The notes beneath the pieces were generated by a model. The model ran no database searches. It was not told the DNA's origin and saw only the letters and a program-made list of their open reading frames with translations. A stretch of 64,000 bases of DNA from Bedellia somnulentella (taxonomy: Eukaryota; Arthropoda; Insecta; Lepidoptera; Bedelliidae): the NCBI GenBank assembly GCA_963576735.1, contig OY755177.1, positions 3,720,001-3,784,000 of the forward strand, read 5' to 3'. Shown in pieces: positions 1-10,922 of the stretch; within the stretch, counting starts at the first letter, position 1; every line of letters begins with the position of its first letter. Position numbers and translations under genes: made by a program.

Positions 1-121
1 TAAGCCATCATTTATTTAAAATTTATTCTCCACTCAACTTCCAAAAATAACAAAGGAAATCCTAATTCTGATAATTTGCTACCCTCTTAACTTTAAATAC
101 GAAGAACATCTAATCCCTCAC

Positions 122-294
122 CTGTTGATACATAACATTTCCCTCTAAATCAAATCTGGTGAAGTTCAAAGTGATCCGGTGCTGCGGTGGCGCCACTATC
201 TCCCACAAACAGTTCTTGGAGGGTGGGTAGAGATCGGGAAATGAAGGGGAGGTTATTGTTCCGTTGGGGCCGTATAGGACTCCGCCACAGGCAT
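122..294 (-). CDS. tld: tolloid-family protease: start of CUB3 (last exon in window)
   Basis: The exon encodes [36 protein letters not shown], then [19 protein letters not shown]. It is the N-terminal part of CUB3. The acceptor is TTTCCCAG at 296-295 and the donor is CAG|GTGAGG, leaving in phase 0. The rest of CUB3, EGF2, CUB4 and CUB5 should follow to the left of position 1. Confidence 0.94.
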
Positions 295-475
295 CTGGGA
301 AAGTACATAGATAGTTTAATTAAGATTATGTAAGCTTGACTTTACATATTAAAAACGGACCATTATCTGAGATAAAAACAGTGTGTCAGATTTAAAAATG
401 TGTCTTTATACTTTTCGGATTTGTGAGATTGTTGCCAGATTTAATATTAACCACAAATTGAAATATTTTTATAAC

Positions 476-677
476 TGTACGAGCGAGCCGTACATTTGTA
501 TTGTAACTATAAAATATTATGCTGACCGTTGATTTTATACTTTACGTGAAACAGTGGCAATTAAACATTCATTACGATCGCACGCGTCACTCTTTTACTT
601 AACATTCCTAAACAAGTAACCTTCCGTGCATCGATACAACTACATCCGTAGGGACATTCCACTAGAGTGCCCCTACA
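476..677 (+). repeat. 5' LTR of the BEL/Pao element
   Basis: A 202-bp repeat starting TGTACGAGCG and ending GCCCCTACA, identical by eye to 8022-8223. It is preceded by the target duplication ataac. A TATA-like run (ctataaaatatt) lies near its start. Confidence 0.95.
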
Positions 678-679
678 TT

Positions 680-694
680 TTGGTCCTTCGAAAC
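680..694 (+). other. candidate tRNA primer-binding site
   Basis: Three to four bases after the 5' LTR the sequence reads TTGGTCCTTCGAA. The TGG fits the complement of a tRNA 3' CCA end, and the position is right for a minus-strand primer site. The matching tRNA is not identified. The stretch from here to about 919 is untranslated leader. Confidence 0.5.
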
Positions 695-919
695 ATTTTG
701 TGAAGTGCAAGTTTGTTTTTGGGTGATTTCCTGTAATCGACTAAGCGATCGGTTTGACGAGCACATCGGACTGAGACAGCGCTCTCGGGTTACAGCATAG
801 CAACTCAGCCACGTGTACTTCGCCACGTTCCGGCCCTACATACATCCAACGCTTTTATGAGCTAACAACATTAACATCAATCAAATTTGAACATAACTCC
901 TGGTTGATTTATCTTCGTG

Positions 920-3168
920 ATGGAGTCAACGTTTGAAAGACAACAAGAAATTACCGCTGCTTCTACAAGATAATCGGCAACTTTAAAAAGGATTCGGCAT
1001 CTCGAAAAACCGCTGAATATCTTAAAAAGAGAGTTGAGACCCTAAGAAACTTGTGGAGTGAATACGAGTCCAACAACACAATCCTACAACTGGAAGAAGA
1101 CAAGACAGATGAGTATTTCACTACCAACCAGTTTAACACCTCAAAACAAATATACGAAAATGGTCTCCACCTTATACTATCAACAAAACCGTATACCAAG
1201 CCCGGCGGAGATGACGTTTCCGGCTGCGGTACATTTGGTAGTACGGGATCTCCATCCAAGTCGGATGAACTTATCAATCAACAAAAAACTAACTTTCGAG
1301 CCTTACTTCGGGTGACGAAAAACATTCACATCGACAATTTGACTGAAGGTTGGGAGATTGAAGATAAACTACAATCGCTGCAGTCCCGTTGGAAGCCAAT
1401 CGACGACCTACATTGGCAAATTGACAACCTGCTGGCAGGTACAAACACAACATACGAAGAGGATTTTTCTACCTATGAAACCCTGTTCGAAGACATTAAA
1501 ACAAAACTACACCGCAGGTTGAACGCCGTGAAACATCGACAGGACGCTACCCCACACGTGGAGATACCGACATTCGCGGGTAACTACGTTAACTGGCCTG
1601 CATTCTCGGATCTTTACAGTGAAGCGATCCACAACAACCCTACATTGAGCAAAACGCAAAAAATGCAACATCTCAAGGGGAAACTGAAGGGCGAAGCTGA
1701 GCGTCTCGTCCAACACCTCACAATTTCTTCGGAAAATTACGACACCTGTTGGGACATACTTAACCGCAGGTACAACAACATTCAACTGCTATTTACTAAG
1801 CTCATGCAAACTTTCATGAACCAACCCACTATGCAGAAACACTCATCCTACGAGATTAAACGGCTTCATGACGTCAGCATGGAAACGGTCCACGCCATAC
1901 ACAACCTTGGAGTGGACACATCAACGTGGGATCCGATCTTGGTGCACATCATCACCGAAAAGATGGATTCTGAAACATACACAGCATATATGGACGCACG
2001 CAAATGCAAACGTGACCTACCATCATTCGAAGAGCTGATCTGTTTTCTCGAATGCAAATTTACTGCTCTCGAACCTATGAACAAAAAGGGCAAGCAGAAC
2101 AAATCTACGTTTAATACATCGGTGCCTACAAACGAACATAAGCAAACTACATCCGCGACGAGCGACACACGGTTCAAGGGCAAATCATACCGCACATACT
2201 CCGTACGCGCATGCCCGCTATGCAAGTCTAAAGACCACGTGTTAATAACATGCAAGAAGTTTTTAAATATGACACCAGACAGAAAAGTGAGCACGATTAA
2301 GTCTCTGGCTGTATGCGAAAACTGCCTTTATTATCATAAAACAAACTGCATGTCGACAAAGAAATGTAAAGTGTGCAACAACGCACATCATACGATGCTA
2401 CATGACATGTTACACGACACCGCCGCGTCGAACTCTGATTGCGCAAAGCCGTCGACTTCAGCGGGAAACGCTACATCGCCGAACAAAACATACCACGCGG
2501 TTCGTAACTACGATGAAGTATTACTAGCTACAGTTGAAATGAAAATCCAAGCCAAGGATGGAACTTTCATGAAGATACGATGCCTTTTGGATCAGGGCTC
2601 TCAAATCAACATAATAACTGAATCAGCCGCTCAACGCTTAGGCCTGAAACGAAGCCGTCAAAACTCCTCAGTTTTCGGGGTGGGGTCTACAGCCACACAT
2701 AGCACTGGTGCCGTTCAACTAATCTGCGAGTCTCTGTACAACAACTACACATTCGTCACTGAAGCACTAGTAATGCCTAAGGTGATTGGTAATTTACCCA
2801 ACTTTACCTTTGAGAAACAGCCCTGGTCTCATACACTCAACATCAATTTAGCAGACCCAGATTACAACATTTGCAGACCGGTGGATCTACTACTCGACGC
2901 CAATGTCTACGCTGAAATATTGATGGACGGAATACTACGAGGTCCTGCAAACGCTCCAATAGCCCAGCAAACCCAACTTGGCTGGATATTGGTAGGTAAC
3001 GTAAAAACATACAACTGTCACGCCGTTCTCAACAATCTCGACGAAATCTCACAATACTGGGAGATGGAGGAAATAACGAAGCCCAACTGTATCATGACAC
3101 CAGCTGACGAGTACTGCGAACACTTGTACCAAACAACTTGGTACCTCTGCCAACCCCTTCGGGGATAA
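920..3168 (+). pseudogene. gag-pro: BEL/Pao gag and aspartic protease region, disrupted
   Basis: An ATG at 920 opens a gag-like N-terminus that hits a stop after 17 codons. The homologous reading continues in another frame from about 960, so a small shift lies between 950 and 970. The main open frame (from 1051) has a DUF1759-like gag core around residues 160-305, a CX2CX4HX4C zinc knuckle at about 388-401, and a DUF1758-like retropepsin with D-Q-G at 514-516. The frame ends at 3168 only because of the retroposon inserted at 3138; otherwise it would run on into the reverse transcriptase. Confidence 0.88.
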
Positions 3169-3201
3169 ACGGCGTGAACGTTTATGTTATGTTATGTTAT
3201 G
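3138..3201 (+). mobile_element. family B retroposon, 5'-truncated, inside the BEL/Pao pol region
   Basis: Sixty-four bases of the family B 3' end (CTCTGCCAACCCCTTCGGGG ... with an ATGTT-repeat tail) are flanked by the exact 14-bp duplication ttgtaccaaacaac at 3124-3137 and 3202-3215. Insert plus duplication adds 78 nt, a multiple of three, but brings in a TAA that terminates the polyprotein. Confidence 0.95.
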
Positions 3202-3215
3202 TTGTACCAAACAAC

Positions 3216-4515
3216 AACCACTCGGCAAAACGACGGACGCTACGAAGTTAAGCTACCTATGAAGCCTAATTTTGAACAACACATACAACCGTATAAGTCA
3301 CAAGCGATAGCACAGTTCAAGCAACTTGAAAAGCGTTTTGAAAAGGACGTTAACTTGGCCGACAGATACAAGGAATTTATACGTGAGTACCTACAACTCG
3401 GACACATGAAACCGTGTACTGAACCTCGTCAACCCAGCTGCTTTCTTCCTCATCATGGTGTGTTAAAGCTAGAATCGCTAACCACCAAATTACGAGCTGT
3501 ATTTAATGCCTCATTCAAAAACAAAACTGGCTACAGTCTGAATGAATTAATGGAATGTGGCCCCAACTTACAAAAAGACCTACAAGGCATTTTATTACTA
3601 TGGCGAACATTTAAATATGTCTATACAGCCGACATTGAAAAATTTTACCGACAAGTACTAGTAAAAGAGGAAGATCAACATCTGCAAAAGATAGTATGGC
3701 GCGAGTCAATGAACTATGAAATACGAGAATATCAGCTGTGTTCTCTCACATATGGGACAAAGGCGGCGGCCTACCTGGCCATGCGAACTATAAAGCAATT
3801 AGTACAAGATGACGGTGACAAATACCCCCTGGCGGTCAACATTCTCAACGACCAACTGTACGTCGACGACCTCCTCGGTGGTAGTAACAACATTGAAGAA
3901 GCCAAAACCGCGCAACAACAAATCATAAACATTTTACGAGGCGGTGGGTTTAACTTAAGAAAATGGGCTACCAACGACAACAGGCTACTAGAAAACTTGT
4001 CAGATGATTTGGTCAGCCAAAATATGTTTGACTTTAAACACGCCGAAACTAACAAAACTCTCGGCTTATCATGGAACCCGCACAGTGACAACTTTACTTT
4101 CCAATTCGCGGTGCCCAGTAGCAATAATAACATGCCTACAACAAAGCGAGCATTACTATCGGATATATCGAAATTATTCGATCCACTCGGCCGGCTGTCG
4201 CCAGTGACAATAAAGAGCAAGATCATTTTTCAAAAGGTATGGGCTGCCAATCTGAACTGGGACGATAAACTACCACATGACATACAACAAGAGTGGAATG
4301 CTTTAAAACAAGATCTGCCCAATATTTCGAACATAAAAATAAACCGATGGATTGGTGATAACGAAAAACCCATTGAGCTTCACGGGTTTTCAGACGCGTC
4401 AGAAAGAGCTTTCAGTTGCGTAATTTTTTGCAAGTCTATCGGCGATGATAACATACCAAGAATAAAGTTAGTGGCGGGAAAAACGAAATTAGCGCCACTC
4501 AACAAACAACAATAA
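3216..4515 (+). pseudogene. pol: BEL/Pao reverse transcriptase and RNase H start, ends at nonsense codon
   Basis: The open stretch (first ATG at 3184, inside the retroposon tail) carries the reverse transcriptase palm. TADIEKFYRQ holds the first catalytic aspartate (residue about 150) and LYVDDLLGG holds the YxDD box (about 226-229). RNase H begins with HGFSDAS (Asp at about 404). An in-frame TAA at 4513-4515 interrupts RNase H. The same frame continues at once with the usual PRLELAGALLLATL segment, so this looks like a point nonsense change. Copy-DNA synthesis would need read-through or help in trans. Confidence 0.9.
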
Positions 4516-7500
4516 TTACCGCGCTTAGAATTAGCCGGTGCATTACTTCTGGCTACCTTAATGAAAAAGGTCATAGACTCAACAAACACTCAGACACGGC
4601 AACTCACCATTCACGGGTGGACTGACTCGATGGTGGTCCTTGGATGGTTACAAGGTGACATTGGACGCTGGAAGACGTTTGTCGCTAACCGAGTGGCATC
4701 CATCAAAGAAATCATGCCATCTTCGTGTTGGAAGCATGTGAAGTCTGAAAACAACCCCGCAGACTGCGCCAGCCGAGGCTTATTACCATCACAACTTATT
4801 TCTCATCAACTATGGTGGGAAGGGCCAGAATGGCTAAAAACTACCAACTTACCAATACAGCCTACAACATTTACCACATTACAAGAAGAGGAGAAAAAGC
4901 CGAAAATGTGTCATACAACTCAAACAAATACTCCAAATGAAATTATCGAGACACTTCTAGAGCATCATAACTCTATGGCAATTGCAACACGCATACTTGC
5001 TTGGGTATCGCGTTTCATTAACAACTCACGGCTGGCGCCTAATGTAAACAATGATAACAAATTGACTTCGAATTTAAATGTGAATGAAATACGAAACGCG
5101 CACAACTTAATAATCAGGGCTGTGCAGCACAAACATTTTTATCAAGACATAGAGCAACTTTCTAATAAAAACAAACTCCAACGTAAGAGTCAACTGCTAA
5201 ACCTGAACCCATGGGTTGACAGCGATGGGATTTTACGTGTGGGCGGTCGACTTGAACATTCTGACTTGAACAACCAGCACAAACATCCCATGATAGTGCC
5301 AAATAACGACAGGCTGAGCACACTGCTCATACAATGGGCACATCGCACAACGTTACATGGTGGCGCCAGACTTACCTTAAACTACCTCCGGACTCAATAC
5401 TGGATGATTGGTGGTATGAGTGCTGTAAAACGCCAACTACAAAAATGCACAAAATGCTTAAGATTCAAGGCTACTACAAAAAACCAACTAATGGCTGATC
5501 TGCCGAAACCTCGTGTTACGCCATCACGCCCATTCACTCATACTGGAGTAGGCATGACTGGACCAGTGGACGTGAAATCAAACAGAGGCAGAGTAGCATT
5601 GGCTAACAGCATCGAGGATCTGGAATGCCTGACACCAGGGCACTTCCTGACTGGAGATCAAACTCTAGCTCCACCACTTACCCAAGAAGTTGAAGACATT
5701 AGCCTCGGCACACGTTGGAAGCTAACAGAGAAAATGCACAAAGACTTCTGGCGAAAATGGTCCATGGAATACCTCCAAACTCTACAAACTCGCAGTAAAT
5801 GGAACTACGCTCGAAAGGATCTTCAAGTTGGCGACCTAGTGATCATCAAGGAAGACAACATTCCCCCGGCTCGTTGGCTGCTGGGCAGGGTCATACTGAC
5901 TCATCCCGGCGACGATGTCCACGTCCGGGTGGTGACGCTGAAAACTAAGAACAGCGACGGAGTCAAGCGACCGGTGAACAAGCTGGTACACTTACCTGTA
6001 GAACAACAAGAGCAATCTCCTCCAGCAGAAACTCCAGAACAACTGGAAAATAAATCTGAAAAGAAATCTGAAATGAATACAAACACACAACAACACAAAA
6101 GAACAAAGAGAAAAGGGATAAATTTACTTACCATACTAACTCTCTTAATGACCACGTGTACAACTATCACATGTAAACAAATCCCAAAAACTATGGAAGT
6201 GACAACCCTACATGAAAATCAGCCAATGTACTTTGATAAGGTGGCCGATATGCACATCATACAAGACGAATGGAAGATGGTTGTGTACTACAATTTATCT
6301 ACTTACCGGCACAGCTTGGCGAATATTGAGTATAACATCAACCTGCTCGACGACCTCACGAAGGATGAACCTGCATTCAAAATAATAACAACTCAACTGC
6401 GACATGAAGTAACAGAGCTACAACACTACAACGTTATGTTTCGATCAGAACACGGCAGACGATACAAACGGGGTCTGGTTAACGGGATCGGATATATAGC
6501 TAACCAACTATTCGGTGTCCTTGATGAACAATTTGCAGTTAAATATGAAAAAGATATCCTAAAAATACAAGAAAACGAAAACCATCTTATCAGCTTATAC
6601 AAACAACAAACCTCTATCATTGAAGTAGAATACAACATCTTAAAACGAAACGAAGAGAACATGATAAAACAATTTGTCAGTATCAGCAAACAAATATCTT
6701 ATCTTAACAACGTAATAGAAAACGATCATAAAAAATCTATGTACATCGCTGCGGCAACCCTAAGTGCTAATCTTATCATAGAGAGCTTACGACGCTTACA
6801 GCAGCAGCTGCTCGACCTAGTAACAGATGTACGCAGTGGTCGCATGGATACACACTTACTAAAACCTGAAGAGTTTGAAAGCCAACTCAACGTGATCGCA
6901 GCTCAAATTCCAAACGACATAACCCTGCCATGTGTAGGCAGTCAACAACAGTGCGTACGTGAGATGTACAAGCTTTCGAGAGTGCACGTCAGACTAACAG
7001 AATACCTAATATTCGAAATTAAACTACCTCTGCTGAGCATCGAACCCTTCGAATTAAACAAGGTCATACCAATACCAAGTATTGACCAACAAACACTGTC
7101 AGCGTCATACATCAGACCTACTGCCAAATATTCAGCCTTAAACCTAAAGAGGGACATGATCATCACTATGCAAGATGAAGATGTTAACGGAGGCTGCATA
7201 ACGTTCAAAGAAAATAAAATTCTATGCAGAATTAATTTGCCGATTCATACAACTACAAAGGAGCTATCTACACTCTGTGAGGCGCAAATTATAAACAATA
7301 ATAACTTATCAGGCTGCGACCACACAATAAAAGTCTGCATCGATGAGTGGATCATGTTACACAGCCGCACGGCGTGGCTGTTTACATGTTGTCACGAGTG
7401 TGAGGTGCGGCTATTCTGTAACGACACTACCATGACATCAGAAACTCTACGCGGCACGGGAGTAACGAGAATACGGCCTGGCTGCATGCTTAAGGGAGAC

Positions 7501-7950
7501 AACGTGATTATACACTCCTCACAAACATACCGCACGGAAGTATCAATAAATGATGACGACGCGTACTCCTACTACCTACCCGAATCAGGAGTGAACAACA
7601 TCATTAAAGGCGTGAACTTTACACCTGTACCAGAAAATCACGAAAAACGGTTTAATATCCTGCAGAGCCAAATACTGACTATGAAGGCAGATCAAGAGAA
7701 TCTCAACAGACTCAGCATATCCCATGACACGCATCATTATGCAGCATACGCCCTCATAGGAGTCTGTGGAGTCCTAGCCATCAGCATCTGGGTATACTTG
7801 AGGCTAAAACCTTGTAAAGGAAACAACATCAGTGAAGACGTAGAGCTGCAAAAGGTTGAGCGCATACCAACGGAACCGGAGCCGCCGATCGCACCGCGAA
7901 GCTACGAGCGCCAATCGACTAAGCGAGTCAGCAGACAAACATCACCTTAA
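4516..7950 (+). pseudogene. pol-env: BEL/Pao RNase H end, integrase remnant and env-like domain
   Basis: One long frame (ATG at 4561). It has RNase H remainder (TDSMVVLGWL, NPADCASRG), then the integrase HHCC zinc domain (His about 261 and 266, Cys 296 and 299). At about 5590 the integrase catalytic core is missing: sequence jumps from the entry to the core straight to the C-terminal GHFLTGD region. From about residue 519 comes a hydrophobic signal-like segment, a basic cleavage-like site (RRYKR, about 633-637) followed by a Gly-rich hydrophobic stretch, coiled-coil sequence, and a transmembrane helix at about 1061-1083. This layout resembles errantivirus/baculovirus F-type fusion proteins. 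Env has no separate start; splicing may normally supply one. Confidence 0.82.
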
Positions 7951-8021
7951 TTATCTTTTTTACATTTTATATTGTTTTTTATACTTAAAATATTTTTGTT
8001 CTTTCTTTAAATTCGGCAGCA

Positions 8022-8223
8022 TGTACGAGCGAGCCGTACATTTGTATTGTAACTATAAAATATTATGCTGACCGTTGATTTTATACTTTACGTGAAACAG
8101 TGGCAATTAAACATTCATTACGATCGCACGCGTCACTCTTTTACTTAACATTCCTAAACAAGTAACCTTCCGTGCATCGATACAACTACATCCGTAGGGA
8201 CATTCCACTAGAGTGCCCCTACA
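8022..8223 (+). repeat. 3' LTR of the BEL/Pao element
   Basis: Identical copy of the 5' LTR, followed by the second ataac target duplication at 8224-8228. I see no obvious purine-rich tract immediately before it. The preceding bases are ttcggcagca. Confidence 0.95.
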
Positions 8224-8340
8224 ATAACTAAATTTATCAATTAATGTTTAAGAAAAATATTGGCTAAGTATCATATACTTTATATCTTACATTTCAATTA
8301 GCTACACATTTGTCCGCAACCATTCCAAACAGATACTTAC

Positions 8341-8453
8341 TCTTGCACCTTTTTCCGTCCGTCCGAATGCAGTTCGTATTCAATATCGCACCGTGTCGTC
8401 TTGACGCAAGAATGACTACACGCGTGTTCTATGGATGTTCACATGGAACTTCT
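8341..8453 (-). pseudogene. decayed duplicate of the tolloid EGF1 exon
   Basis: On the minus strand this matches the EGF half of exon 8560-8765 almost base for base in places (GTGTAGTCATTCTTGCGTCA; GATATTGAATACGAACTGCA). It keeps the AGA|GTAAGT donor. Stops and indels destroy the reading frame and the CUB2 half is absent. It lies about 110 bp 3' of the real exon. Confidence 0.85.
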
Positions 8454-8559
8454 TGGGACTAGGTACAATTAAGCCATGAAGGTTTCCACAAAAGGCAAAA
8501 TACCCAATTCTATCAATAAGAACTGTCACTGAGACTACTAACAAAAATTTTTTACTTAC

Positions 8560-8765
8560 TCTCACATCTCTTCCCATCGGAATGCAGTTCGTATCCAATA
8601 TCGCACGAACACTCATATCCACCCAGCGTATTGACGCACGAATGACTGCACCCGTGGTCTATGGAGGCACACTCGTCGAACTCCTTCATGAACGTGGCGG
8701 AGAAACCCGCTTTTTGGACGCTGCTGTCTGATTCGAATATCACTAGAAGCTTGTTGGAGGTTGAT
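8560..8765 (-). CDS. tld: tolloid-family protease: end of CUB2 and EGF1
   Basis: The first third ([25 protein letters not shown]) completes CUB2. It continues with [34 protein letters not shown] and GKRCE, a six-cysteine EGF module with the D-x-E-C calcium-binding start. The acceptor is ATTCCAG at 8767-8766 and the donor is GAGA|GTAAGT. The following exon begins CGG, giving the CE-x-ACGG boundary expected for EGF1/CUB3. Confidence 0.95.
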
Positions 8766-8901
8766 CTGGAATTTAATAAGTAGAAAACTGTTACTTGTGT
8801 TGAAGAATTGATTTGCTTAGTTAATTCTTTATTGCAAATAAAAATTGTACTACGAAATTTCAGTTTGAATCGTAGTAAGGTCTATATAGAAGTTTTCTCA
8901 G

Positions 8902-9300
8902 AAGTTGATACAACGTGTGCAATACGCATGTGCACGTTTTTGTTTTCGCATCCCACCTCGATCCCATGTCACCCCGTATTTGAACGACGCTAGACTTTTG
9001 AAAATGCAAGCACGTAGGCAACTACATCTCGCAACGCTGCTTTTCGGTGTAATTCTGCACGAATCTCCTGACTATTTGTATAAAAAACTGCAATGGTCTA
9101 AAAGTGGCTATCAGTTTAAAGTCAGGGCGATTGTGCCAATGCATCGTCTGGCGGCCTTTCGGGGCAGTTTCAGGTTTGCGGCGTCCAAATGCTGGAATGA
9201 CCTTCCCCCGCCCATCCGAAGTGTAACTAGTATTTTCACCTCTAAGCGAAAGCTTAAACATTACTTACTAGTTCAACAAAATCCCGCATCTGTTCTTTAA
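8902..9300 (+). pseudogene. LINE reverse transcriptase C-terminal fragment
   Basis: About 132 residues, including IQRVQYACARFCFRIPPRSH, LKMQARRQLHLATLLFGV and FRFAASKCWNDLPPPIRS. These blocks are typical of the extreme C-terminus of CR1/jockey-type reverse transcriptases. No catalytic motif is present; the 5' part was never inserted or is lost. It is a dead fragment, not a host gene. Confidence 0.82.
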
Positions 9301-9622
9301 TATTAAATATGTACTTTTATTTTATTTACATTTATTTCTAGGTTACAATTATTTAACTATTTTACATACACTCTTTAGCCCCGGTATTTATTAAGTCTAT
9401 TTATTGCCTCTTTTATACATATATTTCGTCAGATATTCATAATTATTATAATATTTTGATTTGATTTTATGTAGTTGTTCACTACTTGATATTAGTATTT
9501 TGTTCTATTACAATTACTTTTTAATTTATTATTATGTTACCTATGTGTGTACATATTATCTTGTGTATAGGTATATATTTTATTATGCACTGAGTTTAGT
9601 TTTCATTAGTCCGTGCGTTTCC

Positions 9623-9687
9623 TGGCGGTGACTGAAAATCAGTGTTGTGAGCATTTACTCACAACGATAATGCTGAGTCAGCCGCCA
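9623..9687 (+). other. stem-loop in LINE 3' untranslated region
   Basis: A two-tier inverted repeat. The outer arms are TGGCGGTGACT and AGTCAGCCGCCA (one bulge). The inner arms are TTGTGAG and CTCACAA around a 6-nt loop. It lies about 190 bp before the tail of the LINE fragment. A role in recognition by the LINE reverse transcriptase is plausible but inferred. Confidence 0.65.
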
Positions 9688-10207
9688 ATTTATTGCTGCG
9701 CAGGGTATGGCTTGTGACATTAACTTTTAATGTTAACTCTTGTTTTTAAAATCTTGTTATTTATATTTTAGTTTTTTTTGTTTAATTTTTATTTAGTTTC
9801 GTTTTTAATGTTTTTAATCATATTGCTAACTGTGTAGCAATGAATAAATGTATTTCTTATCTTATCTTTATCTTTATATAGTAAGCGAAGTTTACACATA
9901 GAGTGTTAAGTTATTAACCGAGTTGTTGGGCTGTATCATTCCTCTATGTGTATCACTCTTCTTGATCCGATCCACAATTTTATATATCGATTGATTTATA
10001 TAGTTCATAACCCACCTACAATATTTATACCTACTCTTACGATCCTAATCCTTTATTCAAATTTTTGCTTTTCAAATTATTGATACCGATAAAAGGAGAC
10101 TATTCTAAGCATGAATAGAGAAATATTTGAGGTTTTTTCTATAATCTGGAGAAAGAGATACTTAAGATAAAAAAGAGATACCAATAGTATTTCAAAACAA
10201 TGTTTTT

Positions 10208-10425
10208 TTTCTAACGACTAGCAAAACCCGGCGAACTCCGTTTCGCCACCAGATGGCTTATTTTCGTGAGGAAGCTCACACACCACGTATTGGCGCCGTT
10301 GAAGTACATGCTATGTATCATCTGTGATGGCGCCTTATGTGAAAAATTATTTTCCCGGATTTCTTTTTCTTTTGATTTTTTTCCTGTTTTTTTATGTATA
10401 ATATCTCTTGCCGATTATCCCTTTG
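10208..10425. repeat. probable dispersed repeat, unclassified
   Basis: A GC-richer block (AAAACCCGGCGAACTCCG, CGCCACCAGATGG, then T-rich sequence) in AT-rich intron. It resembles repeat termini I associate with insect DNA transposons, but I cannot assign a family. Confidence 0.35.
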
Positions 10426-10433
10426 TAAATCAT

Positions 10434-10515
10434 CTGATATCCGGCGGAATCTTGTACCCGCAGAACATCCCAATGACCGGGCTGTCCATGGAGTCCCCGT
10501 CGCGAACCTTCACGT
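10434..10515 (-). pseudogene. decayed partial copy 1 of the CUB2 exon
   Basis: Matches the last 25-30 codons of exon 13107-13255 ([10 protein letters not shown] ... CGYKIPPDI). The splice donor GT has become AT (CAG|ATGATT), so it cannot be used as in the parent exon. Confidence 0.85.
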
Positions 10516-10556
10516 TAAAAAACATAAAGTTCTACTATAAAATCTATTTAAATTAC

Positions 10557-10640
10557 CTGATATCTGGTGGAATCTTGTACCCGCAGAACATCCCAATACG
10601 AGGACTGTCCATGGAGTCCCCGTCGCGAACCTTTACGTTG
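10557..10640 (-). pseudogene. decayed partial copy 2 of the CUB2 exon
   Basis: Same exon 3' end, with donor CAG|GTAATT retained and Leu-to-Arg type changes near the middle. The 5' exon half and an acceptor are not seen. Confidence 0.85.
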
Positions 10641-10704
10641 TCGTTTTATACTCTAAGGATCTGTTTATTAATAATTCACTAACCTTCAAAATCTATTAAA
10701 TCAC

Positions 10705-10845
10705 CTGATATCCGGCGGAATCTTGTACCCGCAGAACATCCCAATGAGCGGGCTGTCCATGGAGTCCCCGTCGCAAACCCTCACGTTGTAGTGCGAGAAC
10801 ATGTCATGGTTCTCTATTCTTCGGTGATTTATCCATTCGAACGAT
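10705..10845 (-). pseudogene. best-preserved partial copy of the CUB2 exon (copy 3)
   Basis: Open over about 38 codons equivalent to IENHD to PPDIR, with donor CAG|GTGATT. Cysteine of the ENHDxC motif is replaced (DMFSHYN). The strands encoded by the exon's 5' half are replaced by unrelated spacer sequence, apart from a possible SFE remnant. An alternative exon would lack a conserved disulfide, so a working role is unlikely, though transcript data could show otherwise. Confidence 0.8.
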
Positions 10846-10922
10846 TCGCTTTTTAATAATTCACTAATCTTGAAACAAATCTTCAAAAAATCTTCAAAAA
10901 ACTGATTCCCTATTATTTGCAC

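Larger units (their letters stand above)
476..8223 (+). mobile_element. BEL/Pao LTR retrotransposon with env-like 3' domain, defective
   Basis: The 7.75-kb element is bounded by two 202-bp LTRs that I read as identical (TG...CA ends) and by an exact 5-bp direct repeat, ataac, at 471-475 and 8224-8228. It sits antisense to the tolloid gene, in the intron between the EGF1 and CUB3 exons. Gene order is gag, aspartic protease, reverse transcriptase, RNase H, integrase, then an env-like region, the BEL/Pao order. The coding region is broken by a shift near the gag start, a retroposon insertion with a stop, a nonsense codon, and loss of the integrase core. Identical LTRs point to recent insertion. 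Confidence 0.95.
8890..9872 (+). mobile_element. CR1/jockey-like LINE, 3' end
   Basis: A 5'-truncated non-LTR retrotransposon: C-terminal coding part, about 560 bp of 3' untranslated sequence with a strong stem-loop, and a short-repeat tail (cttatcttatctttatc). It lies in the intron between the EGF1 and CUB2 exons, antisense to the gene. Confidence 0.8.

Noticed and set aside
1866..2294. Minus-strand frame of 142 codons
   Set aside because: Shadow of the BEL/Pao gag region.
10705..10922. Alternative (mutually exclusive) CUB2 exon
   Set aside because: The open frame lacks the exon's 5' half and the conserved cysteine, and no convincing acceptor in the right phase was seen. Listed as a decayed copy instead.
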